Shown piece by piece: positions 41,177 to 51,114 of a stretch of 61,233 bases of DNA; position 1 is the first letter of the stretch; each line of letters opens with the position of its first letter. The translations under genes were made by a program, and so were the position numbers. The DNA comes from Pseudomonadota bacterium (GTDB lineage: Bacteria > Pseudomonadota > Gammaproteobacteria > Burkholderiales > Burkholderiaceae_C): assembly GCA_963205115.1 (NCBI GenBank), contig CAUJHV010000008.1, positions 1 to 61,233 of the forward strand. The letters are read 5' to 3'. The notes beneath the pieces were generated by a model. That model worked only from the letters and a program-made list of their open reading frames with translations. It ran no database searches and was not told the origin of the DNA.

Positions 41177-42334
41177 TCAGAACAGCGAGCGCGCCACGAT
41201 CTCCTTCATGATCTCCGTGGTGCCGCCGTAGATGCGCTGCACGCGCGCATCCACCCAGGCCCGCGCGATCGGGTACTCGCGCATGTAGCCGTAGCCGCCG
41301 AAGAGCTGCAGGCAGTCGTCGAGCACCTTGAACTGCATCTCGCTGCACCAGTACTTGGCCACGCTGGCCGTGGCGGTGTCCAGCTCGCCGGCCAGGTGCC
41401 GGCGCAGGCAGTCGTTGAGGAAGCTGCGCGCCACCAGCGTGTTGGCATGGCAGTCGGCCAGCCGGTGGCGCACGGTCTGCTTGTCGGCCAGCGGCGCACC
41501 GAAGGCCTGCCGCTGCGACACGTGATCGCGCGTCCATTCCACGCCCGCCTCCATCGCGGCCACGGCGGTGATGGCCACCAGCAGCCGCTCCTGCGGCAAC
41601 TCGTTCATCATGGCCTTGAAGCCGCTGCCGGCCTCGCCCAGCAAGGCGTCGGCGCCGACCTGCACGTCGGCGAAGAAGAGCTCGCTGGTGTCCTGCGCGT
41701 GCATGCCCAGCTTGTCCAGCTTTCGCCCGCGGCTGAATCCCGGCGTCTGCGTGTCCACCAGAAGCAGGCTCACGCCCTTGGCGCCGCGCGCCGGATCGGT
41801 CTTGGCAGCCAGCAGCACCAGATCCGCAATCTGGCCGTTGGAGATGAAGATCTTCTGGCCGTTGATGCACCAGCCGCCGTCGCGCGGCTCGGCGCGTGTG
41901 CGGATGGCGGCCAGGTCGCTGCCGGCGCCGGGTTCGGTCATGCCGATCGCGGCAATGACCTCGCCGCGCGCCATGCGCGGCAGCCACTGCTGCTTCTGTG
42001 ACTCGGTGCCGTAGTGCAGCAGGTAGGGCGCGACGATGTCGCTGTGCAGGTAGAACAGCGGGCCCGTGGCGCCGGCGCGGGCCATCTCTTCCACCGCGAT
42101 GGCGCTGTAGCTGAAATCGACGCCGGCGCCGCCGTATTCGGGCGGCATGGTCAGGCACAGCAGGCCCAGCTCACCCGCACGCCGCCACAGGGCCTGGGGC
42201 ACCTGGCCGTCGCGCTCCCACTGCGCGTGGTGCGGCTGGATCTCGTCCTGCACGAAGCGGCGCACGGTGGCGCGAAAGGCTTCGTGTTCGGGGCTGTCCA
42301 GCGGTGAAGTGGGGCGGTAGAGGTCGGCGGGCAT
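41177..42334 (-). CDS. Acyl-CoA dehydrogenase
   Basis: A 385-aa FAD enzyme that introduces a C2-C3 double bond in an acyl-CoA. Seen: the FAD-binding motifs AIGMTEPGAGSDLAAIRT and IFISNGQIADLVL, a C-domain with QRQAFGAPLADKQTVRHRLAD, and the terminal GGYGYMREYPIARAWVDARVQRIYGGTTEIMKEIVARSL. Chain-length preference cannot be read. I chose the ATG at 42334, ten bases after the MaoC-like gene. Last gene of the long minus-strand catabolic operon. Confidence 0.93.
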   Translation of the reverse strand: MPADLYRPTSPLDSPEHEAFRATVRRFVQDEIQPHHAQWERDGQVPQALWRRAGELGLLCLTMPPEYGGAGVDFSYSAIAVEEMARAGATGPLFYLHSDIVAPYLLHYGTESQKQQWLPRMARGEVIAAIGMTEPGAGSDLAAIRTRAEPRDGGWCINGQKIFISNGQIADLVLLAAKTDPARGAKGVSLLLVDTQTPGFSRGRKLDKLGMHAQDTSELFFADVQVGADALLGEAGSGFKAMMNELPQERLLVAITAVAAMEAGVEWTRDHVSQRQAFGAPLADKQTVRHRLADCHANTLVARSFLNDCLRRHLAGELDTATASVAKYWCSEMQFKVLDDCLQLFGGYGYMREYPIARAWVDARVQRIYGGTTEIMKEIVARSLF

Positions 42335-42344
42335 GGTCTTGCGT

Positions 42345-43253
42345 TCAGGCGGTCGGGCATTGCGGCGCGGCGGGATGCAGCCGTGCCCAGCCCTGGTTGA
42401 GCACGGCGGCGCCGCGCTCGCGGGCCGTGACACGAAAGCGCAGGTCCGCGTCCTCGCGCCAGAACTCGCAGACCAGGGTCTCGCCGGGGTAGAGCGGGGC
42501 GGTGAATCGCGCGCGCAGCGCGGCCAGCCGTGCGGGCTGCGCGTCGCAGAAGGTATTCACCACCACCAGCCCCAGGATGCCGAAGCTGCACATGCCGTGC
42601 AGGATGGGCCGTTCGAAGCCGGCGCGCCGCGCCGCTGCCGGCTCCACGTGCAGCGGGTTGGGGTCGGCGAGCTGGCGGTACAGCAGGCTCTGGTGCGCCA
42701 GCGTCGCGCGGGTCACGACCGCGTCGGGCGATCGTGTGGGCAGCGGCGGCAGCGCCGCTTCGGCCGGCTCGCCCAGCTGCTGCAAGGGACCGTCCGGCGG
42801 GCTGAAGCCGCCATCGCCGCGCGCCACGACGGTGGTCCAGGCGCGGGCCAGGGGCTGGCCGCTGGTGGCATCGGTCAGCCAGCGTTCCACCACGAAGCTG
42901 GCCCCGCGCTCAGCGCCCCGGTCCTCGACCCGGCATACGCGGTGCCGGGCGACGATCTCGCCCTGCGCCGGCAGGGGCTGGAACCACTCCACGGACTCCT
43001 CGCCGTGCACCAGGCGCGGCCAGTCGAGCGTGCTGTCGGGCTCGCGCATCCAGAAGCCCGGGTCGCCCAGGACGGCGCACAGCGTGGGCAGGGCCTGCAG
43101 TTGCGGCTCGTGCACAAAGCGCAGCTGACCCTCGTCCCAGGCTTCTTCGCCCTGCGCGGCGCCGACCGCCAGCGCGTACAGGATGGTGTCGCGGTGCGTC
43201 CAGGCCTGCCGCACGGTCGGCAGCGCGCGCCGCAACAGCGCCTGGGGATCCAT
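42345..43253 (-). CDS. MaoC-like enoyl-CoA hydratase
   Basis: A 302-aa double-hotdog protein. Seen: a degenerate N-terminal half and a C-terminal MaoC motif LADPNPLHVEPAAARRAGFERPILHGMCSFG, which holds the hydratase Asp-x4-His dyad. It resembles peroxisomal type-2 hydratases. It adds water to a trans-2-enoyl-CoA, matching the dehydrogenase downstream and the SDR upstream. The ATG overlaps the SDR stop. Confidence 0.9.
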   Translation of the reverse strand: MDPQALLRRALPTVRQAWTHRDTILYALAVGAAQGEEAWDEGQLRFVHEPQLQALPTLCAVLGDPGFWMREPDSTLDWPRLVHGEESVEWFQPLPAQGEIVARHRVCRVEDRGAERGASFVVERWLTDATSGQPLARAWTTVVARGDGGFSPPDGPLQQLGEPAEAALPPLPTRSPDAVVTRATLAHQSLLYRQLADPNPLHVEPAAARRAGFERPILHGMCSFGILGLVVVNTFCDAQPARLAALRARFTAPLYPGETLVCEFWREDADLRFRVTARERGAAVLNQGWARLHPAAPQCPTA

Positions 43254-44167
43254 CAGCCGCCGGATCCGCCGGTTCCGCCGAACGCGCCGATCAGCGCCGC
43301 GCCGGCACTGTCGAACGGCCGCGCACCGGCACCGCCAGAGATCTGCGCCCAGTGGCTGGCGACAAACTCCGGGCTCACCGCGTCGACCGACGCATGCAGG
43401 CCCTGGCCTTCGACGATGCGCACGGTGGAGAAATAACCGGCGCCGGCCGCGAGGATGACGCCGCTGTCCTCGCAGGCTTCGCTGGCCAGCCAGGCCACGC
43501 CGGCGGCCACACGATCGGGTGTGGCCTCGCCGAGCATGCGCGCAAAAGGCAGGCCTTCGGTCATGCGCGTGAGGGCCACCGGCGCGATGGTGTTGACGCG
43601 GATGCCGTATTTCGCGCCCTCGGCCTTCAGCGTATTCATCAGCCCCACCACACCCAGCTTGGCGGCGCTGTAGTTGCTCTGGCCGAAGTTGCCGTACAGG
43701 CCGGCCGCGGAGGTGGTCATGATGATGCGGCCGTACTGCTGCGCCTGCATCGGCACCAGCGCGGCGCGCGAGCACCAGGCCGAGCCCAGCAGGTGCACGC
43801 GCACCACGGCCTCGAAATCGGCCGGGTCCAGCTTGTGCAGCGTCTTGTCGCGCAGGATGCCGGCGTTGTTGACCAGCACATCCACGCGGCCCCAGGCCTG
43901 CAGCGCGGCATCGATCAGGCGCTGCGCGCCCTCGGGTGTGGAGATGTCGTCGAAGTTGGCCAGCGCCCGGCCGCCGGCGGCTTCGATCTCGGCCACCACG
44001 CGGCGCGCGGCCGCGGCGTCGCCACCCACCCCGCCCAGCGTGCCGCCCAGGTCGTTGACCACCACGGCGGCGCCGCGCGATGCCAGCAGCAGCGCATGCG
44101 CGCGGCCCAGCCCGCCGCCGGCGCCGGTGATGACGGCCACGCGGCCGTCGAATCGGATGGGGTTCAT
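43253..44167 (-). CDS. SDR 3-hydroxyacyl-CoA dehydrogenase (17beta-HSD4-like)
   Basis: A 304-aa short-chain dehydrogenase. Seen: the NAD motif TGAGGGLGRAHALLLASRGAAVVVNDLG, NNAG, and the catalytic Ser-Tyr-Lys (TTSAAGLYGNFGQSNYSAAK). It resembles the dehydrogenase part of multifunctional enzyme type 2. Oxidises a 3-hydroxyacyl-CoA. A glycine-rich C-tail. Overlaps both neighbours by four bases or one base. Confidence 0.92.
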   Translation of the reverse strand: MNPIRFDGRVAVITGAGGGLGRAHALLLASRGAAVVVNDLGGTLGGVGGDAAAARRVVAEIEAAGGRALANFDDISTPEGAQRLIDAALQAWGRVDVLVNNAGILRDKTLHKLDPADFEAVVRVHLLGSAWCSRAALVPMQAQQYGRIIMTTSAAGLYGNFGQSNYSAAKLGVVGLMNTLKAEGAKYGIRVNTIAPVALTRMTEGLPFARMLGEATPDRVAAGVAWLASEACEDSGVILAAGAGYFSTVRIVEGQGLHASVDAVSPEFVASHWAQISGGAGARPFDSAGAALIGAFGGTGGSGG

Positions 44168-46011
44168 GTCGCGCGGGCCTCCAGTGACGGGCTGCCGTAG
44201 AGCGCGTCGATCGCGGCAGCGTATTTCTCGGCAATGCTCTTTCGCTTGATCTTCAAGGTGGCCGTGACCTCGCCGTCGTCGTGGTCCAGCTCCTTGATCA
44301 GCAGATGGAACTTGCGCACCTGCTGCACCTGCGGCATGCGGGCGTTGACCCGGTCCACCTCGGCCTGCAGCAAGTCGCGCACGCGCGGGTGTTCAGCCAG
44401 GCTGCGGAAGTGCGTGTAGGCCAGACCCTGCTCCTCGGCCCAGGGGCCGACGGTCTCGAAATCGATCTGGATCAGCGCGGCCACAAAGGGCCGCTGGTCG
44501 GCCACGACGATGGCCTCCTTGACGTAGGCGCTGAACTTCAGCGCGTTTTCGATCTCGCTGGGCGTGATGTTCTTGCCGCCCGCGGTGATCATGATGTCCT
44601 TCTTGCGGTCGACGATGCGGATTTCTTCGCCGGCCTCGCCGCGCACCCACTGCGCCACGTCGCCGGTGTGCAGCCAGCCCTCGCTGTCGATCGCTTCGTG
44701 TGTGGCCGCGTCGTTGCGGTAGTAGCCCTTGAACACCGTCGCGCCGCGCACCAGCAGTTCGCCGTCCTCGGCGATGCGCAGCTCCACGCCGGGCACCGCG
44801 GCGCCTACCGTGCCCACGGGCGAGGCCGCGCTGCGCTGCACGGTGGCCACGCCGGCGGTCTCCGTCATGCCATAGCCCTCGCGGATGGGCACGCCCAGGC
44901 AGCGGAAGAAGCGCAGCATGTCCGGCGCAATGGGTGCCGCGCCGGACAAGGCCAGGCGGCAGCGGCGCAGGCCGATGAAGTTGGTCAGCGCGCGCAGCAC
45001 CAGCAGGTTCCAGAAGGCCACGGTGAGCCGCTGGGACAGGCTGCGCCGCTCGGGCGGCAGTTCGGCAAAGGGCGACACCGCGGCCATGGCACGCCGGTAC
45101 AGGCGCTGGCGCAGGCCGCCGGTCTCGCGGATCTTGACCTCGATGGCCGCGTGCAGCTTCTCCCAGATGCGCGGCACGCCCAGGAACAGCGTGGGCGCGA
45201 TCTCGCGCAGATCGCTCTGCACCGTGCGCAGGCTTTCGGCGAAATTCACCACGAGCCCGGCATGCAGCGGCAGGTTGACGGTGTAGATCTGCTCGGCCAC
45301 GTGGCACAGGGGCAGGTAGGACACCACCGAATCGTGCACGGTGCAGCGGTAGATCTCGTCGGCGCCGGTCGCCATCGCATTGACGTTGCGGTAGCTCAGC
45401 ATGGCCGCCTTGGGCCGCCCGGTGGAGCCGCTGGTGAAGATCATCAGCGCCGTGTCGTCCAGCGACTGGGCTGCCAGCCGCTGCGCCACCAGCTCGGGGT
45501 GTTGGGCATCGAAGGCGCGGCCGCGCGCCAGCACCTCCTCGAAACTCAGCAGGCCCGGCACCGCGTAGTGCCGCAGGCCGCGCGGGTCCATCACCACCAG
45601 GCGCTGCAGGCGGGGCAGGCGTTCGCGCACCTCCAGCACCTTGTCCAGCTGTTCCTGGTCTTCGCAGACCACGATGTCCGCATCCGCGGCCTGCAGCAGG
45701 TATTCCACCTCCGGCGCCGGCGAGGTGGGGTAGATGCCCACGGCCACGGCGCCCGTCATGTTGGCGCCCAGCTGCGCGAAGACCCATTCCTTGCGGTTCT
45801 CGCTGAGGATGGCCACATGGCCGCCCGCCGCCAGGCCCTCGGCCACCAGTCCCAGGCCGAAGGCACGTGCCAGGGCCGCGTACTCGCGCCAGGTGAAAGC
45901 CTCCCAGATGCCGAAGTCCTTCTGGCGCAGCGCGACCGCATCGGGCCGCACCCGCGCCCAGTGCTGCAGGCGCTGCGGCAGGGTCAAGGTGGAAAGTTCG
46001 GCCGCACTCAT
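44164..46011 (-). CDS. Long-chain-type acyl-CoA synthetase (AMP-binding)
   Basis: A 615-aa adenylating enzyme that activates a carboxylic acid with ATP and CoA. Seen: the P-loop-like MIFTSGSTGRPKAAML, the YGMTETAG motif, the GWLHTGD motif and the C-terminal lid Lys in KIKRKSIAEKY. Size and spacing fit the long-chain FadD/FACL type with its extended linker. It overlaps the LivF stop and the SDR start. It would activate the acid imported by the ABC system (inference). Confidence 0.93.
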   Translation of the reverse strand: MSAAELSTLTLPQRLQHWARVRPDAVALRQKDFGIWEAFTWREYAALARAFGLGLVAEGLAAGGHVAILSENRKEWVFAQLGANMTGAVAVGIYPTSPAPEVEYLLQAADADIVVCEDQEQLDKVLEVRERLPRLQRLVVMDPRGLRHYAVPGLLSFEEVLARGRAFDAQHPELVAQRLAAQSLDDTALMIFTSGSTGRPKAAMLSYRNVNAMATGADEIYRCTVHDSVVSYLPLCHVAEQIYTVNLPLHAGLVVNFAESLRTVQSDLREIAPTLFLGVPRIWEKLHAAIEVKIRETGGLRQRLYRRAMAAVSPFAELPPERRSLSQRLTVAFWNLLVLRALTNFIGLRRCRLALSGAAPIAPDMLRFFRCLGVPIREGYGMTETAGVATVQRSAASPVGTVGAAVPGVELRIAEDGELLVRGATVFKGYYRNDAATHEAIDSEGWLHTGDVAQWVRGEAGEEIRIVDRKKDIMITAGGKNITPSEIENALKFSAYVKEAIVVADQRPFVAALIQIDFETVGPWAEEQGLAYTHFRSLAEHPRVRDLLQAEVDRVNARMPQVQQVRKFHLLIKELDHDDGEVTATLKIKRKSIAEKYAAAIDALYGSPSLEARAT

Positions 46012-46814
46012 GACAGCCAGCGCTTGCGTCGCTTGTAGTGCTTCACGTGGCGGAAGCTCGCAAGCTCTTCGCCGCCGTCGCCGTAGCCCAGGTAGAAGCG
46101 CTGCACGTCGGGGTCGTCCACCAGCTTCTCGGTGGGGCCGTCGATCACGATGCGGCCGTTTTCCATGATGTAGCCGTAGTGCGCGATACCGAAGGCCGCC
46201 ATCGCGTTCTGCTCGACCAGCAGCATGGCCACACCCTGTTCCTGGTTGATGCGCTGCACGATCTGGAAGATGCTTTCCACCACCAGCGGCGCCAGGCCCA
46301 GCGAGGGTTCGTCCAGCAGCATCAGCGTGGGCTTGCCCAGCAGCGCCCGGCCGATGGCCAGCATCTGCTGTTCGCCGCCGGAGAGGTAGCCCGCACGCTG
46401 CGTGCGCCGCTCCTTCAGCCGCGGGAAGTAGTCGTAGATCAGCCCGTGGTCGGGTTTCAGGCCGCGGCCGGTGAGCGCATTGCCGGCGGCCACGAGGTTC
46501 TCCTCCACCGTGAGGTCCTCGAAGACATGCCGGCCTTCGCGCACGTGCGCCACGCCGCGCCGCGCCAGCAGGTGCGGCGCCACGTGGTCGATGCGCTCGC
46601 CCTGGAAGCGGATGCTGCCGGCGCGCACCTGGCCCACTTCCAGCGGCAGCAGTCCGGAGATCGCCTTCAGCGTGGTCGTCTTGCCCGCGCCGTTGCTGCC
46701 GAGCAGGGCCACGATCTGGCCCTGCGGCACGGACAGCGACAGCCCGCGCAGCACCTGCACCGAGTGGTGGTAGACCACCTCGATGTTGTCGATGGACAGT
46801 GCCGGATGCGTCAC
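46008..46814 (-). CDS. Branched-chain amino-acid-type ABC transporter ATPase (LivF)
   Basis: A 268-aa ABC ATPase. Seen: Walker A GSNGAGKTTTLK, signature LSGGEQQMLAIGRAL, Walker B TLMLLDEPSLGLAP, and an H-loop region (LLVEQNAMAAF). The LivF-type subunit; it carries a C-terminal basic tail (HVKHYKRRKRWLS). The start is GTG at 46814. A REP-like element separates it from the binding-protein gene. Confidence 0.92.
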   Translation of the reverse strand: MTHPALSIDNIEVVYHHSVQVLRGLSLSVPQGQIVALLGSNGAGKTTTLKAISGLLPLEVGQVRAGSIRFQGERIDHVAPHLLARRGVAHVREGRHVFEDLTVEENLVAAGNALTGRGLKPDHGLIYDYFPRLKERRTQRAGYLSGGEQQMLAIGRALLGKPTLMLLDEPSLGLAPLVVESIFQIVQRINQEQGVAMLLVEQNAMAAFGIAHYGYIMENGRIVIDGPTEKLVDDPDVQRFYLGYGDGGEELASFRHVKHYKRRKRWLS

Positions 46815-46922
46815 GGTGTGCCTATGCCAGCCCAGCGGCCGCCGCGGATCCGGCTCGGCCGGTTCGCCAGCGGCGCCCCCCGGGGGGGAGGCGACCGCAG
46901 GTCGCTTCGGGGGGCAGTGTCA
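46815..46922. repeat. REP-like dispersed element (copy B)
   Basis: This 108-base gap in the Liv operon contains, on the minus strand, CCCCCCGAAGCG, an inverted repeat GCGACC-TGC-GGTCGC, a long C/G run and AGCCGGATCCGCGG, in the same order as at 18457-18625. It may act as a transcript-processing or attenuating hairpin that lets the binding protein outnumber the downstream genes. Confidence 0.7.
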
Positions 46923-48143
46923 TCACGCGGTCTTGATCCAGCCGCTGGCCGGCTCCATCAGCTTGCTGTCGGCGTTGTAGGCGTAGATGCGACCGCTGGC
47001 GATCTGGTGGCCCTTCAGCGAAGCCAGCAGGCCGGTCACGCCGCCGGTGTCCCAGTTGTCCATGGATTCCAGCGCGGCCTTCATGTTGGGCCCGGTCAAG
47101 GGCTTGCCGGCCTTGAGCACGCGCTCCATCACCTCGCTGAAGATCATGCCCACCAGCCAGCCCGAGGTGTAGAAGATCGGCACGTAGCTCAGGTTCGGGC
47201 GCGCCTTGGCGGCAAAGTCCTTCATTGCCTGCATCGTGGGCGCGTCCTTGGTGTCGTAGCTGTAGCGGTAGGGCATCACGCCCATCCAGCCTTGCGCGGC
47301 GGCACCCATCGCATCGACGGTGGTCTTGTCCATGCTCCAGATCGTGCCCATCGGCGTGGTGCTCATGCCGGCTTCGCGCATCTGCTTGATGAACTCCGGA
47401 ATGGGCGCCAGCACGTAGCCGTGGAAGATCACGTAGTCGGGCTTGGCGCGGCGCAGCTTGGCCACTTCGCTGGAGACGTCCACCGCGCCGGGCTTGGTGA
47501 CGATCTCCTGCACGATGGGAATCTGCAGCGCGGCGGCCTTGGCCTTCAGGCCGGCGATGGGGTCGCGGCCGAACTCGGTGTCGCTGTAGACCACGGCCAC
47601 GGCTGGCCGGTTGGTGCCGCGCGAGGTGCGGTTGATGTACTCCAGCAGGATCTCGCACATGGCCGTGTAGGTGGGCCCGGCCATGAAGTAGTAGGGCACG
47701 TTCTTGGGGTCCGCCAGGTCGGACGCGAAGCTCGGGCTGCAGGTCAGCGTCGTGCCCAGCTGGCTCACCTCCTTGGCCGCGGCCTTGGCCCAGGCCGTGC
47801 TGTCGCCGTAGAAGACCGGCGGCTTGTGCGCACCCATGAGCTTCTTGAAGACGCTCATGGCCTGGTCCATCTTGTAGCCGGAGTCCTCGCCGATGTAGCG
47901 CAGCTTGCGTCCGGCGACGCCGCCCTTGGTCTGGTTGCGCCACTCGCAGTAGTCGCCCAGGCCCTGGTGCAGGCCCACGCCGGCAAAGGCGAAGACACCC
48001 GTGATCGGCGGGGCCGCGCCCACCACCAGTTCGCCCGTCTGTGCCAGGGCGGCGTGCAGCGGCAGCGCGGACAGGCCGGCGGCACCCAGTCCGGCACCCA
48101 CCAGGCGGCGGCGCGAAGGGTTGGAAAGCTCGTCGTGGTGCAT
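46923..48143 (-). CDS. ABC transporter substrate-binding protein (LivK-like)
   Basis: A 406-aa periplasmic type I binding protein. Seen: a twin-arginine-type leader (SNPSRRRLVGAGLGAAGLSALPLHAALA), then GAAPPITGVFAFAGVGLHQGL and the two-lobe pattern (AVVYSDTEFGRDPIAGLKAKAAAL). Exported by Tat or Sec. The ligand is not predictable; the catabolic neighbours suggest a carboxylic acid rather than an amino acid. An AGGAGAAC site precedes the ATG. Confidence 0.92.
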   Translation of the reverse strand: MHHDELSNPSRRRLVGAGLGAAGLSALPLHAALAQTGELVVGAAPPITGVFAFAGVGLHQGLGDYCEWRNQTKGGVAGRKLRYIGEDSGYKMDQAMSVFKKLMGAHKPPVFYGDSTAWAKAAAKEVSQLGTTLTCSPSFASDLADPKNVPYYFMAGPTYTAMCEILLEYINRTSRGTNRPAVAVVYSDTEFGRDPIAGLKAKAAALQIPIVQEIVTKPGAVDVSSEVAKLRRAKPDYVIFHGYVLAPIPEFIKQMREAGMSTTPMGTIWSMDKTTVDAMGAAAQGWMGVMPYRYSYDTKDAPTMQAMKDFAAKARPNLSYVPIFYTSGWLVGMIFSEVMERVLKAGKPLTGPNMKAALESMDNWDTGGVTGLLASLKGHQIASGRIYAYNADSKLMEPASGWIKTA

Positions 48144-48206
48144 GGGGTTCTCCTCGTTCAGGGTCGGGTCACAGGAAGCGTCAAGCGAATGCGGGTTGCG
48201 CCGGGA

Positions 48207-49247
48207 TCAGGCCCGGAAAGGCCACAGGTGGAAGAGCCGTCGGATGCGGCGCCAGATCTCCAGCAGGCCATGCGGCTCGAAGACCAGGAAGCCCATGATC
48301 AGCAGGCCGAACACCACCTGCTGCACGGGGCTCAGCACCTCGGTGGCCTGCGGCGCCCAGGTGGCCACCAGCGTCACGCCGGCGCGCAGCACCTCGGGGA
48401 CCAGGCTCATGAATACGGCGCCCAGGATCGTGCCCAGCATGCTGCCCAGCCCGCCGACGATGATGGCGGCCAGGTAGAAGATGCTCAGCTGCAGCGTGAA
48501 GTACTCGGGCGTCATCGCGCGGTAGAAGTAGCCCAGCAGCGCGCCGGCCACGCCGGCATAGAACGAGCCCAGCGCAAACGCGGCCAGCTTGTAGTGCAGC
48601 AGGTCGATGCCCAGCACCTCGGCCGAGATGTCCTTGTCGCGGATGGCGATGAAGGCCCGCCCCACGCGCGTGCGGAACAGGTTGCGCGCACCCACCAGCA
48701 TCAGCGCGGCCACCGGCAGGATCAGGTAGTACATGCGCTGGTCGTTGAGCAGCTCGAAACCGAAGACCTGCGCATTCGGGACATTGACGCCGCGCACCCC
48801 GCCGGTGACGCTGTCCCACTCGCGGAAGACGTAGACCAGCAGGAACTGCATGGCCAATGTCGCCACGGCCAGGTACAGGCCCTTGATGCGCAGGCTGGGA
48901 AGGCCCATGACGATGCCCAGCAGTGCCGCCAGCCCGCCGCCCAGCGGCAGCGTCAGCAGCGTCGGCACGCCGCGTTGCGCCGCCCAGGCCGCCGTGTAGC
49001 AGCCCACGCCCATGAAGGCCGCGTGGCCCAGCGAGATCAGGCCGGTGTAGCCCGTCATGATGTTCAGGCCCGCCGCAGAAATGCAGTGGATGCCCACCAG
49101 GCAGGCCAGGCCCACGATGTAGCCGTTGACACCCAGCGGCAGCAGCAACAGCGCCACCGCCAGCGCGACCAGCCAGCCCTGCTGCACGCGCGTGGGCCAC
49201 AGCGACTCGTCGTGTGCGTAGGTGGAGCGGAAGTCGCCGATGCGCAT
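48207..49247 (-). CDS. ABC transporter permease (LivM-like)
   Basis: A 346-aa inner-membrane permease. Seen: about ten hydrophobic helices, the LivM hallmark GLNIMTGYTGLISLGHAAFMGVG, and the EAA-like cytoplasmic loop FRTRVGRAFIAIRDKDISAEVLGI. Its C-terminus is basic (IWRRIRRLFHLWPFRA). It is directly adjacent to the LivH-type gene. Confidence 0.93.
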   Translation of the reverse strand: MRIGDFRSTYAHDESLWPTRVQQGWLVALAVALLLLPLGVNGYIVGLACLVGIHCISAAGLNIMTGYTGLISLGHAAFMGVGCYTAAWAAQRGVPTLLTLPLGGGLAALLGIVMGLPSLRIKGLYLAVATLAMQFLLVYVFREWDSVTGGVRGVNVPNAQVFGFELLNDQRMYYLILPVAALMLVGARNLFRTRVGRAFIAIRDKDISAEVLGIDLLHYKLAAFALGSFYAGVAGALLGYFYRAMTPEYFTLQLSIFYLAAIIVGGLGSMLGTILGAVFMSLVPEVLRAGVTLVATWAPQATEVLSPVQQVVFGLLIMGFLVFEPHGLLEIWRRIRRLFHLWPFRA

Positions 49248-50134
49248 CTACAGTCTCTCGATCTGGCGCGTGCCGAAGAGGCCGTAGGGCCGAACCAGCA
49301 GGATCAGCAGCACGGTGGCGTAGGGCACGATGTCGCGCACCTTGCCGCCGAGGTAGCCCGCGGTGAGGCTTTCGATCAGGCCCACGATCAGCCCGGCCAC
49401 GATGGCTCCGGCGATGCTGTCCAGGCCGCCCAGGATGACGACCGCCAGCACGCCCAGCGCGGCGCCTCCCAAGGCCGGCGACAAGCTGGTCATCGAGGCC
49501 ACCACGACGCCGGCCACGGCGCCCACGATGCCCGCGAACATCCAGGTCAGCATCTGCGTGCGGCGCACGTCGATGCCCAGCACGTAGGCGGTCGTCGGGT
49601 CGCTGGCGGCCGCGCGCATCGCGATGCCGGTCTTCGAGAATCGGAAGTACAGCGTGAAGGCCGTGATGATGACCGCGGCCAGCACGAAGCTCCAGAACAC
49701 CTGCCCGGGGATGAGGATCTCGCCGGGTGTGAGCGGCTTGCGCGGCAGCAGTGGTGGCATCTCGTAGTTGTTGCCGCCCCAGAGGGCGTCGACGCCGCCA
49801 TGCAGCGCGCTGGCCAGGCCGATGGTGGCCATCAGCACCGAGATCACCGGCTGTCCGGACAAGGGCCGCAGCAGCGCCCGTTCGATCAACGCGGCCACGG
49901 CGGCCACGGCGGCCAGCGTGAGCAGCAGCGCCCACGCGGTGGGCAGCTTCCACATCACGTTGGCGGTGTAGAAGAAATACGCGCCCAGCATCATGAATTC
50001 GCCCATCGCGAAATTGATGACGCCCGTGCCCTTGTAGATGAGCACGAAGCCCAGCGCGATAAGCGCCAGCAGCCCGCCGGACAGCAGGCCGATGGCGCTG
50101 TATTCGGCCAGGGCCACCCAGTCGAAGCCACCGG

Positions 50135-50138
<4 letters not shown>
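49248..50138 (-). CDS. ABC transporter permease (LivH-like)
   Basis: A 296-aa permease. Seen: eight hydrophobic helices, with IALGFVLIYKGTGVINFAMGEFMMLGAY near the N-terminus and the family loop FRFSKTGIAMRAAASDPTTAYVLGID. The ATG at 50138 overlaps the LivG stop as ATGA. The second permease of the uptake system. Confidence 0.93.
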
Positions 50139-50953
<815 letters not shown>

Positions 50954-51114
50954 GGCAAGCTGCGACGCATCATGCCGCCGGTGACGCTGTTGCGACATCG
51001 GGAATGCGCCTGTGCAGGAGATCCCTCAGGCCGCGTCTGCCGGTCGACATCCGCCGCACCCTGGCCGTGTTCGCGTTGCGGCAGGTGCCGGTCCGCGCGC
51101 CGCGGCTGGGGTTC